A stretch of DNA of 64,000 nucleotides from Hofstenia miamia (taxonomy: Eukaryota; Xenacoelomorpha; Acoela). The position numbers and the translations under genes are program-made. Shown piece after piece: positions 1 to 11,500 of the stretch. How positions within the stretch are numbered: position 1 is the first letter of the stretch; every line of letters begins with the position of its first letter. The DNA is taken from assembly GCA_004352715.1 (NCBI GenBank), contig SCFE01000053.1, positions 1,171,400 to 1,235,399 on the forward strand. The letters are read 5' to 3'. The notes beneath the pieces were generated by a model. The model was not told where the DNA came from and did not search any database. It saw only the letters and a list, made by a program, of their open reading frames with translations.

Positions 1-813
1 CGGCACATAATAGCAAAAATCAAAAGAAAAGGTTATTAAAAAACCTTAAATTTTCATTCATTGATTATTTTTTTCCTTCCGATCTCAAAGTGGTCCGTGT
101 TTATCAATTGACTGCATTGGATATTGGCAAAACATCGAAGAATGAAACAATATTACAGATTTAATGGAAAAATTCCCGAAACCTGGCCGAACAGTTCTAA
201 TAAGGCATTTTGGATTAGGGATTATTTGAAAACATTTCGTAAAAATGTTAAGAGCTACTTGATAGTCAATGAAAAATAATGAATTATATTGCATAAATAT
301 GTCGCATATACCGTATACCCTATTATATAAAGTTTCAAATAATGAGTAAAAAATGTTTCAGACAGGCAAACTAGCTCAGCCAACAAAGTAGACTACTCTT
401 AGACAAGGGCGTAGAAAAGGTGCCGACGAGCCGTTAGGGAGGGTACGGGTATCAAGAACATTGTACTCTCAATACCCTATTCTAGACCAGAGATGGACTC
501 AGATTGGATAAATCCATTCGGATTCGTAAATGGATATTCAAAATAACTGTAATGTGGATACACTATTCTTCTCATATATGCTAGGAATATTTTAAATAAT
601 TAGAAATGTTCCCGATTGCTTCACGATGATTGCAGAAATTCTAAGGATGTGGATTGAATGTGGATAAGATATTTTTTATTGTTTGCGGTTGCAAACTGGA
701 AGATTATTAATCAATGCCTACACTTACTCTAGACCTCTTGGGTGTTTAAGAAAAGAAAGGGAACCTAATTTTGGTTCGAGTTAAAATTTTTTGTACAAAT
801 TACGTTTAATAAA

Positions 814-855
<42 letters not shown>

Positions 856-2130
856 TCAACAGGTCTGAGTTATCACTCTTAGGCCCACGTTATCCATTAG
901 ACGTTTCGTTCAAATCCGATTACAACATTTCGCTCCCCGTAGGAGGAAATCCTGCTCCCTTGCTTGTAGAAATTAAGCCCAACCTTTTTTTGCATTTCTG
1001 GAAGTTTATATATATATACATATACATCTAAATGCATCTATTAGATATATATATATATATATATATATCAATTCATTTTTCCATTTCAAACAAATATCAC
1101 TTTAAAAATTTGTTTAGTTTTTAAATGGTAAACGGATATCCGTTGTTCAAGATTTATCTACATATTGTCATATTATGTAGTTGAGAAATTATCACTTATT
1201 ATACAATTTCAATGCTATACGAACAGGACTGATCAGCATTCAGTGTTAACCCAATATTAGGGTTTGTAATAGACTGGTTATTAATAATCAAACTGCTTGA
1301 AAGAAAAAATTTTTTTTGTCTGAAATGTGAAGGATTAGATACATTATTTTTTGCCAAATGTAAACCAAAAGATGCATCTTTTTGCCAAAATGTATTCCAA
1401 AAAGACGTTAACATTTTCCAAAATGCTAGCAGCATTTTGTCAAAAAGCCAAACAATTTTAGTAAGGCACGGTATAAATGCCTTAATCTTATATAAAGAAA
1501 GCATCGCAAATTTTGTAAACAAATACCTGGACAGTTTAGGGTTAATGAATGCCACGGCAAAATTCTATCACACTATGTTACACACTTTTGTGAGCCCGCA
1601 TTAGCCAGCATTCCGAATGGGTAGACTTTCTGGATGATTTGTATAATATTATTAAAATATATTATAATTTTGCCTCGTAATCATTTGCTCTATTTTATTT
1701 CAGGTAATTACGTTTCCCTAACTTATCAAAAACAGTATGAATTTTAAATAGAAAACGTTACAAAGCCTTTAATTGAATAAAACGAAATTACATTTAAGTA
1801 ATGTTATATCGAATACATGTTGCATGTACATGTTATATACATACGAAGACAACCTGCGCATCATGCTATCTGAAATTGAAATCATATTAAGAATGTTATA
1901 TAGAAAATTTGGATTGGCGTACTCACAATTAGCTTAGAATCAAATTGGAATCCAAATGAAAAATTCTGGAATTTTGATATTGAATTGGACAGAAAATATT
2001 AAAACTTTTCTAAATAAGTTTCTTCTTTTGTTGCAATACCGTCTACATTTATTTATTGCAACGTACGCACTATTTTCCTGAGCGCATGCATTATTAATCA
2101 ACAGCGTCTAGTGCAACTGCGATAGACTTA
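1..2130. other. Intergenic, no gene seen
   Basis: AT-rich sequence in which all reading frames are short and of low complexity. It contains two (AT)n microsatellites, at 815-849 and 1045-1068. I see no splice-consistent coding block and no transposon end here. Confidence 0.6.
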
Positions 2131-2159
2131 TTTTAAAATAATAGAATTAAAATATTACT

Positions 2160-2384
2160 GGGAATTTCTTTTTTCGTTGCAATTGGAGTTCTTTCAGGCT
2201 GCTCATACTTTTCTTCAACACGTTCTGGGTTGCGCTCAATCTTAGTAAGCAATCCAACCAATTGCTTGACGTATTTCCTAGCTGCCAACCAACATCCTGG
2301 ATGTGAACAAGCATATCCACAGATCGTAACAGGGTCAGTAGTCGCAAGAAATGCGGCTTGCGCTGCGCTTAGCGCTTCTGTCAT
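2160..2384 (-). CDS. Possible exon of an unidentified minus-strand gene
   Basis: The minus strand carries an open frame of about 75 residues whose composition differs from the surrounding noise. It is Ala-rich at the start (MTEALSAAQAAFLATTDP), has a short Cys/His stretch (ICGYACSHPGCW) and ends in a charged Lys/Glu/Arg helix-like tail. Base composition is also richer in G+C than its flanks. An AG-ended tract (ATTCAATAG) lies upstream of the ATG on the minus strand, and a GTAATA follows a CCCA near 2160, so it could be a single exon of a spliced gene running towards lower coordinates. No family is recognised. The plus-strand frame over the same bases looks like its shadow. It may also be a chance ORF. 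Confidence 0.35.
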
Positions 2385-3585
2385 ACTGTTTGCAAATTTG
2401 ACTCTATTGAATGTGAGTACGTTCAGTGATGGCTACCATTTTGTGTCGTAGTTAAAATTACTATAACAACACTACGATTCGTTAGCGATTAATATCGATT
2501 AGAATAGCCACCTGCAACGTGTAAATTTTTATTGCCAAGGTTGTACGGAATAATAATGAAATTAATCATGCAGTTCAGTGAAAACACAATCGCTAAGAAG
2601 CATTGAGATGTTACTAAAAGTGTATTTAAGTAAACACATACAATTAATAACTTTTTGCTAGTGAACGAGTAACAAATTTTTGGCAAATGTTTTAGATCTT
2701 CACAAATTACGAAAAGTTTGCATAATACATGTATAATTCTACTTTTGCTTACAGTGAATTTTATTTTTTGTATAAATCGCTTTGCGGTTCTTCCGTGCAT
2801 ATAACATTTGGATTTGGTAACTTAAATTAGTTCGCAAATTGTGCACATTTTTACAAAACCATTCAGTGACAGCCTACAATTGCCACGTTAATAAATTTCA
2901 GAGGGTAACATGATTGAAATTTACAGTCATTAGAAATAATTTCACATTTGCACAATCCAGAATATTTGGAACTGGTCAGTAAAAACTCTCTACTAGTGTT
3001 TTAGTTTTACGGGCGGGCGACTGGCATGAAGGCAACTACTTTTTTGTTGACCCGAACCAACCTGTAGGTATATATATGAACAACAGACAATATTTAACAA
3101 ACAATATATGAAAATCCATAAATGAAAAGAAAAATAAATAACAACTGCCGAATTCAAATAGTACACTTCTAAAGTGTGGTGATAACTGGGGCGCGTAAAA
3201 GTAATCAAAGTCAAAATTATTTTTTCTGTCAAAATCATATTGCAAAATTTGTTAGACCTGAAAAATGCGAATATTGAAATTATTTGTATATTGTAAGGTG
3301 AAAAAGTATTTTACTAGGTAAAAATTTCATTTTTACGTCAAAATATAGCTAAAATCGACTATTCATTCGTAAATTTCTTCATTTTTGTGAAGATCCTTAT
3401 TAAAATTTGAATTCAAGATAAACTAGATGTCTTAAAACCAGTCTTTTATGAAATTTTTCTTATCCCCGTCAACTTTTGGACAAGGATCGGTGTTTTTCTG
3501 TTGAAGACTTTAAACATTATATTTTGTCATTTGTAAATATCGAATGCTGATTCAATTTGTTTTCATTGTCATGTAAATAATTTAA
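2385..3585. other. Intergenic, no gene seen
   Basis: AT-rich sequence with only short low-complexity frames on both strands. No repeats or transposon ends were recognised. Confidence 0.5.
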
Positions 3586-4532
3586 CACTAGAACGCACAA
3601 AGCGGTCACAATTGACCCCTTGCAACATTGATATAGCTGTCATTTAACTAGTCCTATGATCTAAATTTCCTGACTTTATTCCTTTCTTTGACCTATTGAA
3701 TTGAGCAATATCTTTTATAAACTCTATCATCTTTTTGTTTATATGTTTAAGAAATATCATCAAATGACCAATGCGTCAATTTTTAGACAACATTATTATT
3801 TATCAAAAGGATTATCTTCAGATTGATGTTGTAATCACGAATCTTGTTCATTTGAGAAATGTCTGCGCACCAGAATATTATACTGCATTATTAATAGCCG
3901 AACGACCCTACAAAGGCGGAGTGAAGGGGTTTCTACTCTGGATTTTCCTGATCTTGATTCTGAAGGTGGAAATTCAAATTTCTCCAATTCTCATGAGGAA
4001 AACTATCCTTTTTCAATTGAAAGTCGTCTAATGAATGTGAGACTGTGGACAATGTAAGCATAGATTTAGTACAAGAATGTATGTCATTCAACAGTTTCCA
4101 GAAAAGATTTCATTATCAAACTTTGCAAAACCCTCCTTTGGATCATTCCTATTCTCAAGAGCACATAACATGAAACATCAAGAAACAAATGGATCCGTGA
4201 AGCACTTCAATTTTTTAGTAAGCAGAAACAATGTAAAACTCAAAACTGTCAAAATATAACAAGGACCAACTGTTATAAATGCAAGCAATCGTGATGTGGA
4301 TCATGTGTTGTACTGGAAGAAAAATTTGTTTCTTTTGTGAGTATAATAGCCAAAATGTTCAATAAATTATGCTTCTTGTAGTTTAGAAGAGAAAAGAATA
4401 ATACATTTTGGAAATAGCATCACTTTTTTCAAAGATTTTAATATTTAAAGATTTTTAGCAATAAATAATTTGGTGCGGTCATTTGCGACCCCATCGGTGT
4501 TAATGGCTGAACAGAAGTTGAGTTTTCTAGTG
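3586..4532 (+). mobile_element. Internally deleted piggyBac element
   Basis: The element is bounded by the TTAA target duplications expected for piggyBac (3582-3585 and 4533-4536). Both ends read CACTAGAA inward from the TTAA. Just inside are matching subterminal blocks: GCGGTCACAATTGACCCC on the left, and on the right the inverse of GGTCGCAAATGACCGC. The interior has decayed coding matter in several frames. An acidic Asp/Glu/Ser stretch resembles a transposase N-terminus. A block near 4120-4200 resembles the N-terminal transposase domain (PPLDHSYSQEHI). A Cys-rich piece near 4230-4340 (KQKQCKTQNCQNITRTNC) resembles the C-terminal zinc-binding tail. The DDD catalytic core between these is missing. 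At 947 bp it is far shorter than an autonomous element (about 2.5 kb), so it is a non-autonomous derivative. The ends are seen directly; the protein match is from recall of the family. Confidence 0.8.
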
Positions 4533-4536
4533 TTAA

Positions 4537-6156
4537 GCAATACATACTAAGTTTGAAGTAGTTTTAATTTTATCATTAGGTCAAATTAATGGCAAAATTT
4601 CTTAGTTTTTTGGTAAATGTTGTGGTTAAAATACTAAATTTTTGAATAAGAAAATAGTCGTCCTAATAATAAGTTACATTTTGCTGAAATTAGATAAACT
4701 TTTGAGTTTTTTCATTCCAATTTTTGCAACTAGTGCGATTATATCACCTTCCCACTCCTACCAAAAAATTAATAATTTTATAAAAACCCTCCTTTCCTAA
4801 TAGCTGTGGTGTTTTACCATGTTAATTTAACTTACTCAATTCCATATGTAATTGGAGGCATTCTTTAGCTAATTTTTATTGACCCATAATTTTCTATATA
4901 AAATTGTATTCAAACCAAGAACATCTACAAGTAAGATTTCTTGAATAACCATTATGGATTAGCCTTAAAACGCATAAATTGATTCCTTTCGAATTTCATT
5001 TCAACTAAACAATGATCTGCCTCGGAGATAACAAACGGATAGCATTGCCAATTTGAAGCAATCACCAGGTCTCTCATTGGACAATGGACGTACTACAGAA
5101 ATAGCAAGCATTGTCGGATAACCAATGGTCCATTAATGACATCAATTACCAATAATGACCATTCATTTGCCAACCATAGACAACAAAACAAAACTTTATA
5201 AAATCTTAAAATTCCAAAATTTTACAGAGAAATTATTATATTATTTACTATAATATCTGCATTACAATAAAGTTTGATTTCAATTTTCAAAAATTATTAT
5301 TTATCAGTTTCCTATAGTCCATTAATAGGACGACAAGGACCATTAACCACCCACTGGATAAATTTGTCATCTAGCTAATAAATATGAAGTATAATGATTT
5401 TACAATTATGCCAGATCAAATTAAATTTTCATCATAACAAATGAAACTAGACACCGTAGTTGATAACTCAATCTAGTATATCAGCTCTTGTCCCCCCCCC
5501 CTTTTTGAGGAATTTCCCATTTTTGACAAAACATCATTTTATGCATTTCAAAGATTTTTCATATTGAATTTTAAATTTTGCTAATTTTGAATTTAAAGGA
5601 TTAAATTTCTTGTTATATTTTTTCAACACAAAAGCAGGAATGTCCCCCCCCCCATGTTTCAAAAATCCTAAAGCTGCACCTGTTTTTATAAGCACTGTAT
5701 AATGAATTCAATGGCTTGCACCAAGGTGTTCAATTTTTAAGATAATATTCTATACACAGTTCCATCTGTGCTCTCTAACTCTACAAAATTAGACCAAATT
5801 ACGAATTCAATTTAAAATACACTATTTTCCATCATCAGTGGACTGCTTGTAGGAAACATACGCTATTTGTGATCACTGAAGTCATCAGTGGCAACCTTAG
5901 CCATTATATTTATTTCTAGATCCTATTAATTTCCTCCTGACTCTCACCTCTCAACTTTTCAACTGCTATTGATTTGTTTGTAAGCCCCCAAGCTTCAAGA
6001 AATCTCTGATGCTTTTCTCATTGCAGATCTCCTCTCTTGCGTTGCTTACATAATTCGCATACATCTTCTCCTATTTCACCGCCTGTGACTGTCCTCGCTA
6101 TTGAAACAATTAATTTTTTATTATGTTTTTTATATTTAATGATGAAATCTTTAATT
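4537..6156. other. Intergenic, no gene seen
   Basis: AT-rich sequence without a credible coding block. It has two long poly-C tracts (about 5492-5502 and 5644-5653). Around 5030-5360 the phrase 'accatt/tccattaat' recurs with small changes, but no element boundary could be fixed. Confidence 0.5.
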
Positions 6157-6205
6157 ATTATAATGATAATGATAATAATATTAATAATAATAATAATTAT
6201 TATTA
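6157..6205. repeat. (ATA/ATT)n microsatellite
   Basis: Trinucleotide-like run of ATA/ATT units with a few interruptions. Confidence 0.85.
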
Positions 6206-6497
6206 TACTAAGTATTGATATAAAATGTGGGAAAAACTATAAGCACTTCAAGAAACAAATAACACTTTTTATTAAATAGGCAAACATTATTGGGCATAGA
6301 TAATAAACTCAACGCATGGTCGAATTACTTTTAAAACTGCCCTTAAATTAATATTGCATATTTAAAGTGTTTTGTAAATATTTTTGTCATGTGTTAGTTT
6401 ATAGTTTTTATATACATTTAAGCAATAAATTTGCTTTGACTCTTTATCAATTTAGAAATATACATGTATACCAGTTTGTAGTATTGTTTCCTTGTTT

Positions 6498-6522
6498 ATT
6501 ATTATTATTATTATTATTATTA
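6498..6522. repeat. (ATT)n microsatellite
   Basis: Uninterrupted TTA/ATT units that run directly into the partial tRNA and replace its 5' acceptor strand. Confidence 0.9.
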
Positions 6523-6597
6523 TGTCCGAGTGGTTAAAGCGTTAGACTAGAATTCTAATCCCCTCTGGGATCGCAGATTTGAATCCTGTGACTGCGA
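6523..6597 (+). pseudogene. Partial tRNA-Ser (anticodon AGA) sequence
   Basis: The tRNA-Ser architecture is recognisable. A D-arm region (GTCCGAGTGGTTAAAGCG) is followed by a perfect 5-bp anticodon stem TTAGA/TCTAA (6542-6546 and 6554-6558). The stem holds the loop CTAGAAT with anticodon AGA at 6549-6551. A class II variable arm (CCC/GGG stem) and a T arm with TTTGAAT in the loop follow. The 3' acceptor strand GACTGCG is present, but the matching 5' strand is absent and replaced by the (ATT)n run. Box B has two changes from consensus. A T5 tract follows at once, like a Pol III stop. The copy is therefore probably a non-functional tRNA or the head of a SINE-like chimera. Confidence 0.75.
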
Positions 6598-7010
6598 TTT
6601 TTAAACAACTAATATATGCTCTCTGTTTGTCTCATTTTCAATACTGTTCCTTTCTTTTAACTAACCTAAATTCGAAACATCGTATGCTTCTATCAAAGAC
6701 ATTTAATTGGTGTATAAAAACTCTAAACTTTGCACAAAAGCATGACGAAGCATCAGTATATCGTAATAAATATAAAATATTATCTCCGTTCAACAAATTC
6801 ACTTGCATATGCTATCTATCTTATTTAAATTCAAATTTCTACAATCATCTCTCCTTTTCCTTAATGACTATATTAAATTAAATGAGCGATCGCAAAAATT
6901 TCTGTGTTTAGAAAAAAATCCTAATGGCTTTCATCACATATCAATTAATTTGTGGAATAATTTAGATTATGAAACTATAACTGGTATCAACCTGTTCTGT
7001 TCTAATTAAA
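6598..7010 (+). pseudogene. LINE 3' fragment (RT C-terminal region)
   Basis: Two open pieces in successive frames match the C-terminal part of the LINE RT at 60359-61615 in this window. 'LSHFQYCSFLLTNLNSK' corresponds to 'LSHFLYSSCLLTNLNKK', and 'SINLWNNLDYETIT' corresponds to 'SISLWNKLDYSTRS'. Upstream RT motifs are absent, so this is a 5'-truncated copy, typical of target-primed insertion. It starts immediately after the partial tRNA-Ser. A frameshift near 6800-6880 separates the two pieces. Confidence 0.75.
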
Positions 7011-8138
7011 ATTCCAGCCTACTTGAAATCACAGAAGTTAGCAATTTCCATGTTGTTGGCAGACATGTTATTGGCCTGAAGTTGCTTGATTCACTACCTT
7101 TCTTTGGGTCGTTTTGTATCAGAAATGTCCTTCCCACTACCATCCACTGTGGACACCCACTCACCACGCACTCCTCCAATTTAACTGTGACATAAATTTC
7201 CTTTAAATATAAACTACTTTATAATATTTAGGAAAAAATATTAACCTTCATCTCAGTTCAACACAGCCAACTCAACCGACCTGACATTGACCCGACTCGA
7301 AATATGACAGGGAATACTATAGAACATATAATGAACTGAATTTTATGAGAAGTTTATGCATCCAGGTATCACTGAAGAACTACTTGCGAAAGTTGAAGGT
7401 TGTAAGATTTTCTGATTCTTAATGTTATACTATACTACAACATAAGCTAAATGTTTATCAAAAATTGGGAATTTCAACATCTTCCTATTATCTTACAACT
7501 TAAATTTTTTATTCCTTCAGTTCATTAATACCAATTCATGCTATTGTATTGCAACGTACTGTACAGTAGATAATTGTATAGATTCCATAATATATTAGCA
7601 AAATAGCTTTTAAAATCCTTTTACATTGATTTGAAGAAATATTGCTTGTTGTGTTCTTATAGTAAATAATTGCTCTATAATTCTTTTCTAAATAACATTT
7701 GCTTTTACTTTGTTTTGAAAGTTGTCCAGCATTTTCTAGTGGACCGAGCCCAAAGGGATCCTATTTAATTAATGTCGTCTGCTCATTCTGCTTCCCACAC
7801 GTTATTTGAAATGATATAAGAAAACAACCAAGTTAGTTGTTAGCAATTGGGAAACACAAATGTTTCTTTCAGTTAATCAATGATTTATGTTCTGCTATGA
7901 CGCCCTTAATTGAAAAGCGTTGGATAATACATGTTGATAAACAAATCTCTAAATTGGCGATAAAATCGAGTGACGACTCTCCCTGACGCAGAACATTCCA
8001 ATAAAATTTCCACATACAATAACATTTCGCTCGGGCGAATAGCACTGTTATCAAGTGAAATATTAAAAAACATGCTCAACTTGCTAGGAATTACGGGCTG
8101 TTATCAAATTGTGGTTTTCACCTAAGGTCATTTCGTTG
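7011..8138. other. Intergenic, upstream of the CRIP gene
   Basis: No coding block or transposon end recognised. It is AT-rich with scattered short frames on both strands. Confidence 0.5.
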
Positions 8139-8146
8139 TGACGTCA
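8139..8146. promoter_or_regulatory. Consensus CRE palindrome (TGACGTCA)
   Basis: A perfect 8-bp TGACGTCA lies 29 bp upstream of the LIM-protein start codon. This is the full consensus for CREB/ATF bZIP dimers. About 20 bp downstream is TTTTCAGTC, which could be an initiator (TCAGTC) or a splice or trans-splice acceptor. If transcription starts there, the CRE would be promoter-proximal. Function is inferred. Confidence 0.45.
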
Positions 8147-8175
8147 TACAGCAATTGTACGTATTTTCAGTCAAA

Positions 8176-8367
8176 ATGCCTAAGTGTCCAGCCTGTTCAA
8201 AAGAAGTTTATTTTGCGGAAAAAAAAACGTCCTTAGGGAAGGATTGGCATAGAGGCTGCCTCAAATGTGCAGAATGTAAGAAAACTTTGGCGCCCGGAAG
8301 TCACGCTGAGCATCAAGGTGATTAATTTTAATTTTATCGCTGAAAAATTTCTTAAGCTATTGAGAAA

Positions 8368-8408
<41 letters not shown>

Positions 8409-8548
8409 NNNNNNNNNNNNNNNNNNNNNNNNNNNNNNNNNNNNNNNNNNNNNNNNNNNNNNNNNNNNNNNNNNNNNNNNNNNNNNNNNNNNNNNNNNNN
8501 NATTAATTTTAATTTTATCGCTGAAAAATTTCTTAAGCTATTGAGAAA

Positions 8549-8583
<35 letters not shown>

Positions 8584-11500
8584 CTAATTGAGATGCAAAT
8601 TTTAACATCTTAATGGGATTTGCACAAGATTTGACGACAATATTTCATAACCTTCTGAATAAATTTTTACAAAAAATTGTAAATATACTAAATTTTTCAT
8701 GTTGAATACAATTTTTGTGTTATATTTTACATACCATGCATAGGATGAAAATTAAATTGTTTATATAAAAATTGAGGAGAAATTTGAATTCAAAATGCTA
8801 AAATTAATCAAATTGTAAAAAATCAAAGCTATAGTGTTCATTACTGTAGAAAATTTTTTAAATGTAGTTGTTCGGATATTTTTGCACAAAACTGTAGATC
8901 TTCACAATTTAAAGAATTATTCCATTTTGGAAAATGTGTTCATTCTAATTTGAAGGCAAAAAACAAGCATGAGTTCTAAAAAAATACTTAGAAAATGCTG
9001 TTATCGCGGAATTCAATTTTCAAAGCGAATGTTATGCAATTTGCTTAAAATTTAGAGATAAATTCTTTCTCCAGCATTGAATTCTATTTTGATTACATTT
9101 CACATTATCATACCCATGTGTATGTTTATAAACAGTCTCCTTCGCAGATGACCGAAATGACAATAACATAAATTTGCATTTCGGAGTTCAGAATAGCAAA
9201 TATTGATTATAGTACCATACATGGAAATGAAGATTTTCTTTAGTGCTGTATGCATAGTTAACTCTTAGCACACTCCACAATAGTGTAGACAATATTAAAG
9301 CAAAAAAATTTTGTTTATTAATTAAGCCATTATGCATTTTATAAATATTTAAAAAGATATCTAGGGCCGTTCTAATTTCTAATGTTGTGTTTGTGTGTGA
9401 AATTTGAAATTTTGGCGTAGCTTTGACCAGTTACGATTGAAAAACAATATGCTGACAGATGCTAATACCATGCTATAAATTATTCGCCAATGTTATCTAT
9501 TTATTTTTTAACAGTGTGTTTAAAATTTCGCTAATTTACAGTCTTTGTAATGCAATTAAATGATAGTGTAATTATCATTACCAATATTAGATAGCGAGGA
9601 AGGACTCTTGTCATTGCTATATCAATAAATTTCGTAGTTGTAGTAAAATTTGTTAACCCGTTCCAACCCGAGTAAAAAAGCATCAACAAAGCATAAATTC
9701 AAATTGAAATTTTAATTCAACTTTCAGCGTTAGCGTTTGTATTTTTCAAACATGTTTGGCGTCTTATCATTCCGGTCAGGTATGCAAACATCTAATGTTC
9801 CGACTCACACTTGGCAACAAGATTCAATAGCTAATAATTAAAATTTTTAAAATGTATGTCATATCTTTTATCCAGAAGAGCACTGATCTCCTCAGCTCTC
9901 TTGATATCTAGAGTTTCATTTGAGCGCAATAAGTGAGTCTCGACTGTAATATTGTTTAACGAACTTAATAATCTCTACATAATCTTTTAAAGAGAAATTG
10001 TGCGTACTATAATCTCAGTGCTAATATTAGGTTGAGCAGCATTATAATCCTCAACAATCAGCTTAAATTGGAAAAGGAGGGGCCTTGAACAATATATAAG
10101 CGAGTTTTGTCATCGATTGCTGATATATTATTTAAACCATTTCGCATTTATCTATCGGACATTTGTAAGTGGCCGGCTACAGCTAGGGCCAAAAGAATGA
10201 GTCTATTAAGGTACCTGAATTTTTTGATATAATAGGGTAGTGCAGTGTCCTTTTTTCTTCCATTCTTCCTTGACAAATTTCAGGCTAGGCAGAAATATTA
10301 CTAATGAAAATAAGGTGGGCTGTGCGGTAGAAAAATGGGCTGGGCCTTGCCAGGATCGAAACGAAAAAACGTGTCTCTTTAAAAATCTGTCTTTCTGTTC
10401 GTGCAACTAGCAAATAATTTTGAAAATGACTTGTCTTATATAGAGTGCAACTGGTGCCAAATGGCGTCAAAATTAATTCATTCGCACCGTAAAGTTGCGT
10501 ATGTTATATTTATTGACCCGCATTTACCATCGTGCACGGATAACCACCGACAACGAGCAACATAAGCTAAAATATAAATATAAATTTATAACGCACATGT
10601 TAATGTTTTGTATTCTAGCTACAACGAACGATTGTTATCCATTTACCTTTAACCTCATTTGAAACTATTCCATCAAAATTATTATAATTTGATATAAGAT
10701 TAATTCAACCAACACCTGAAACTGTATATTCAAGTATACGTATATTTTCATACAGTAAATTTAAGCTATGCAATTGATTGTATTTACATGTATATTGAAC
10801 CATATTTCCACTAAAAAATTTTCAAAATCTGTGATGGCATCAACAAAAAATTTTTAAGCGCCTATACCTCACGAACTAACGAAGATATTTAAAATCTAGT
10901 CACCCACAAGATAGAAAATTATCTCCTTTTTCTTTTTTGACTTAAATGCACGACCTGGCTTTGGTCGTCCAAACGCGTTTCTGCACATGGCGCGCCTGGA
11001 TGGGACTCACACAGATTATTATCAGAAAACAAAATACTTCTGGGTAGTTATTGTTCCCATGGGCATTAGACCGCCTCATTATCTGAACACTAGGCATCGA
11101 AATAATTTGAATATTTTTACAAAATCGGATTTCTCATTGAAAAAATTCTTATTTGCGCTTAATTCAGACATAAAAGTCTGCCTTCATCATTGCATGAGCG
11201 TGCCCTACCTCATAAATGTGTCCATGTAAAAAGCTTTCAATATTTTTTGACAGTCTTGGATAAAATTGTTAAAAAAAGCGGACAAATCGGTTTGATACGT
11301 AAAAAGTAACACTTGTGGAAATAGAGTAAATTAATATGGATAAAACCTAGCAATGGCAGCAACATAACATAAACTTTGCAATAAATCAGTTAGCAGGTAG
11401 TCTGAGAGGTGTTACTGCTAACAAATTCGAAATTTTCAGCTAATTCACGCAATTCATGGTGCACAACACTCACATGTTAATCGTACTGTGTGACCAAAAC

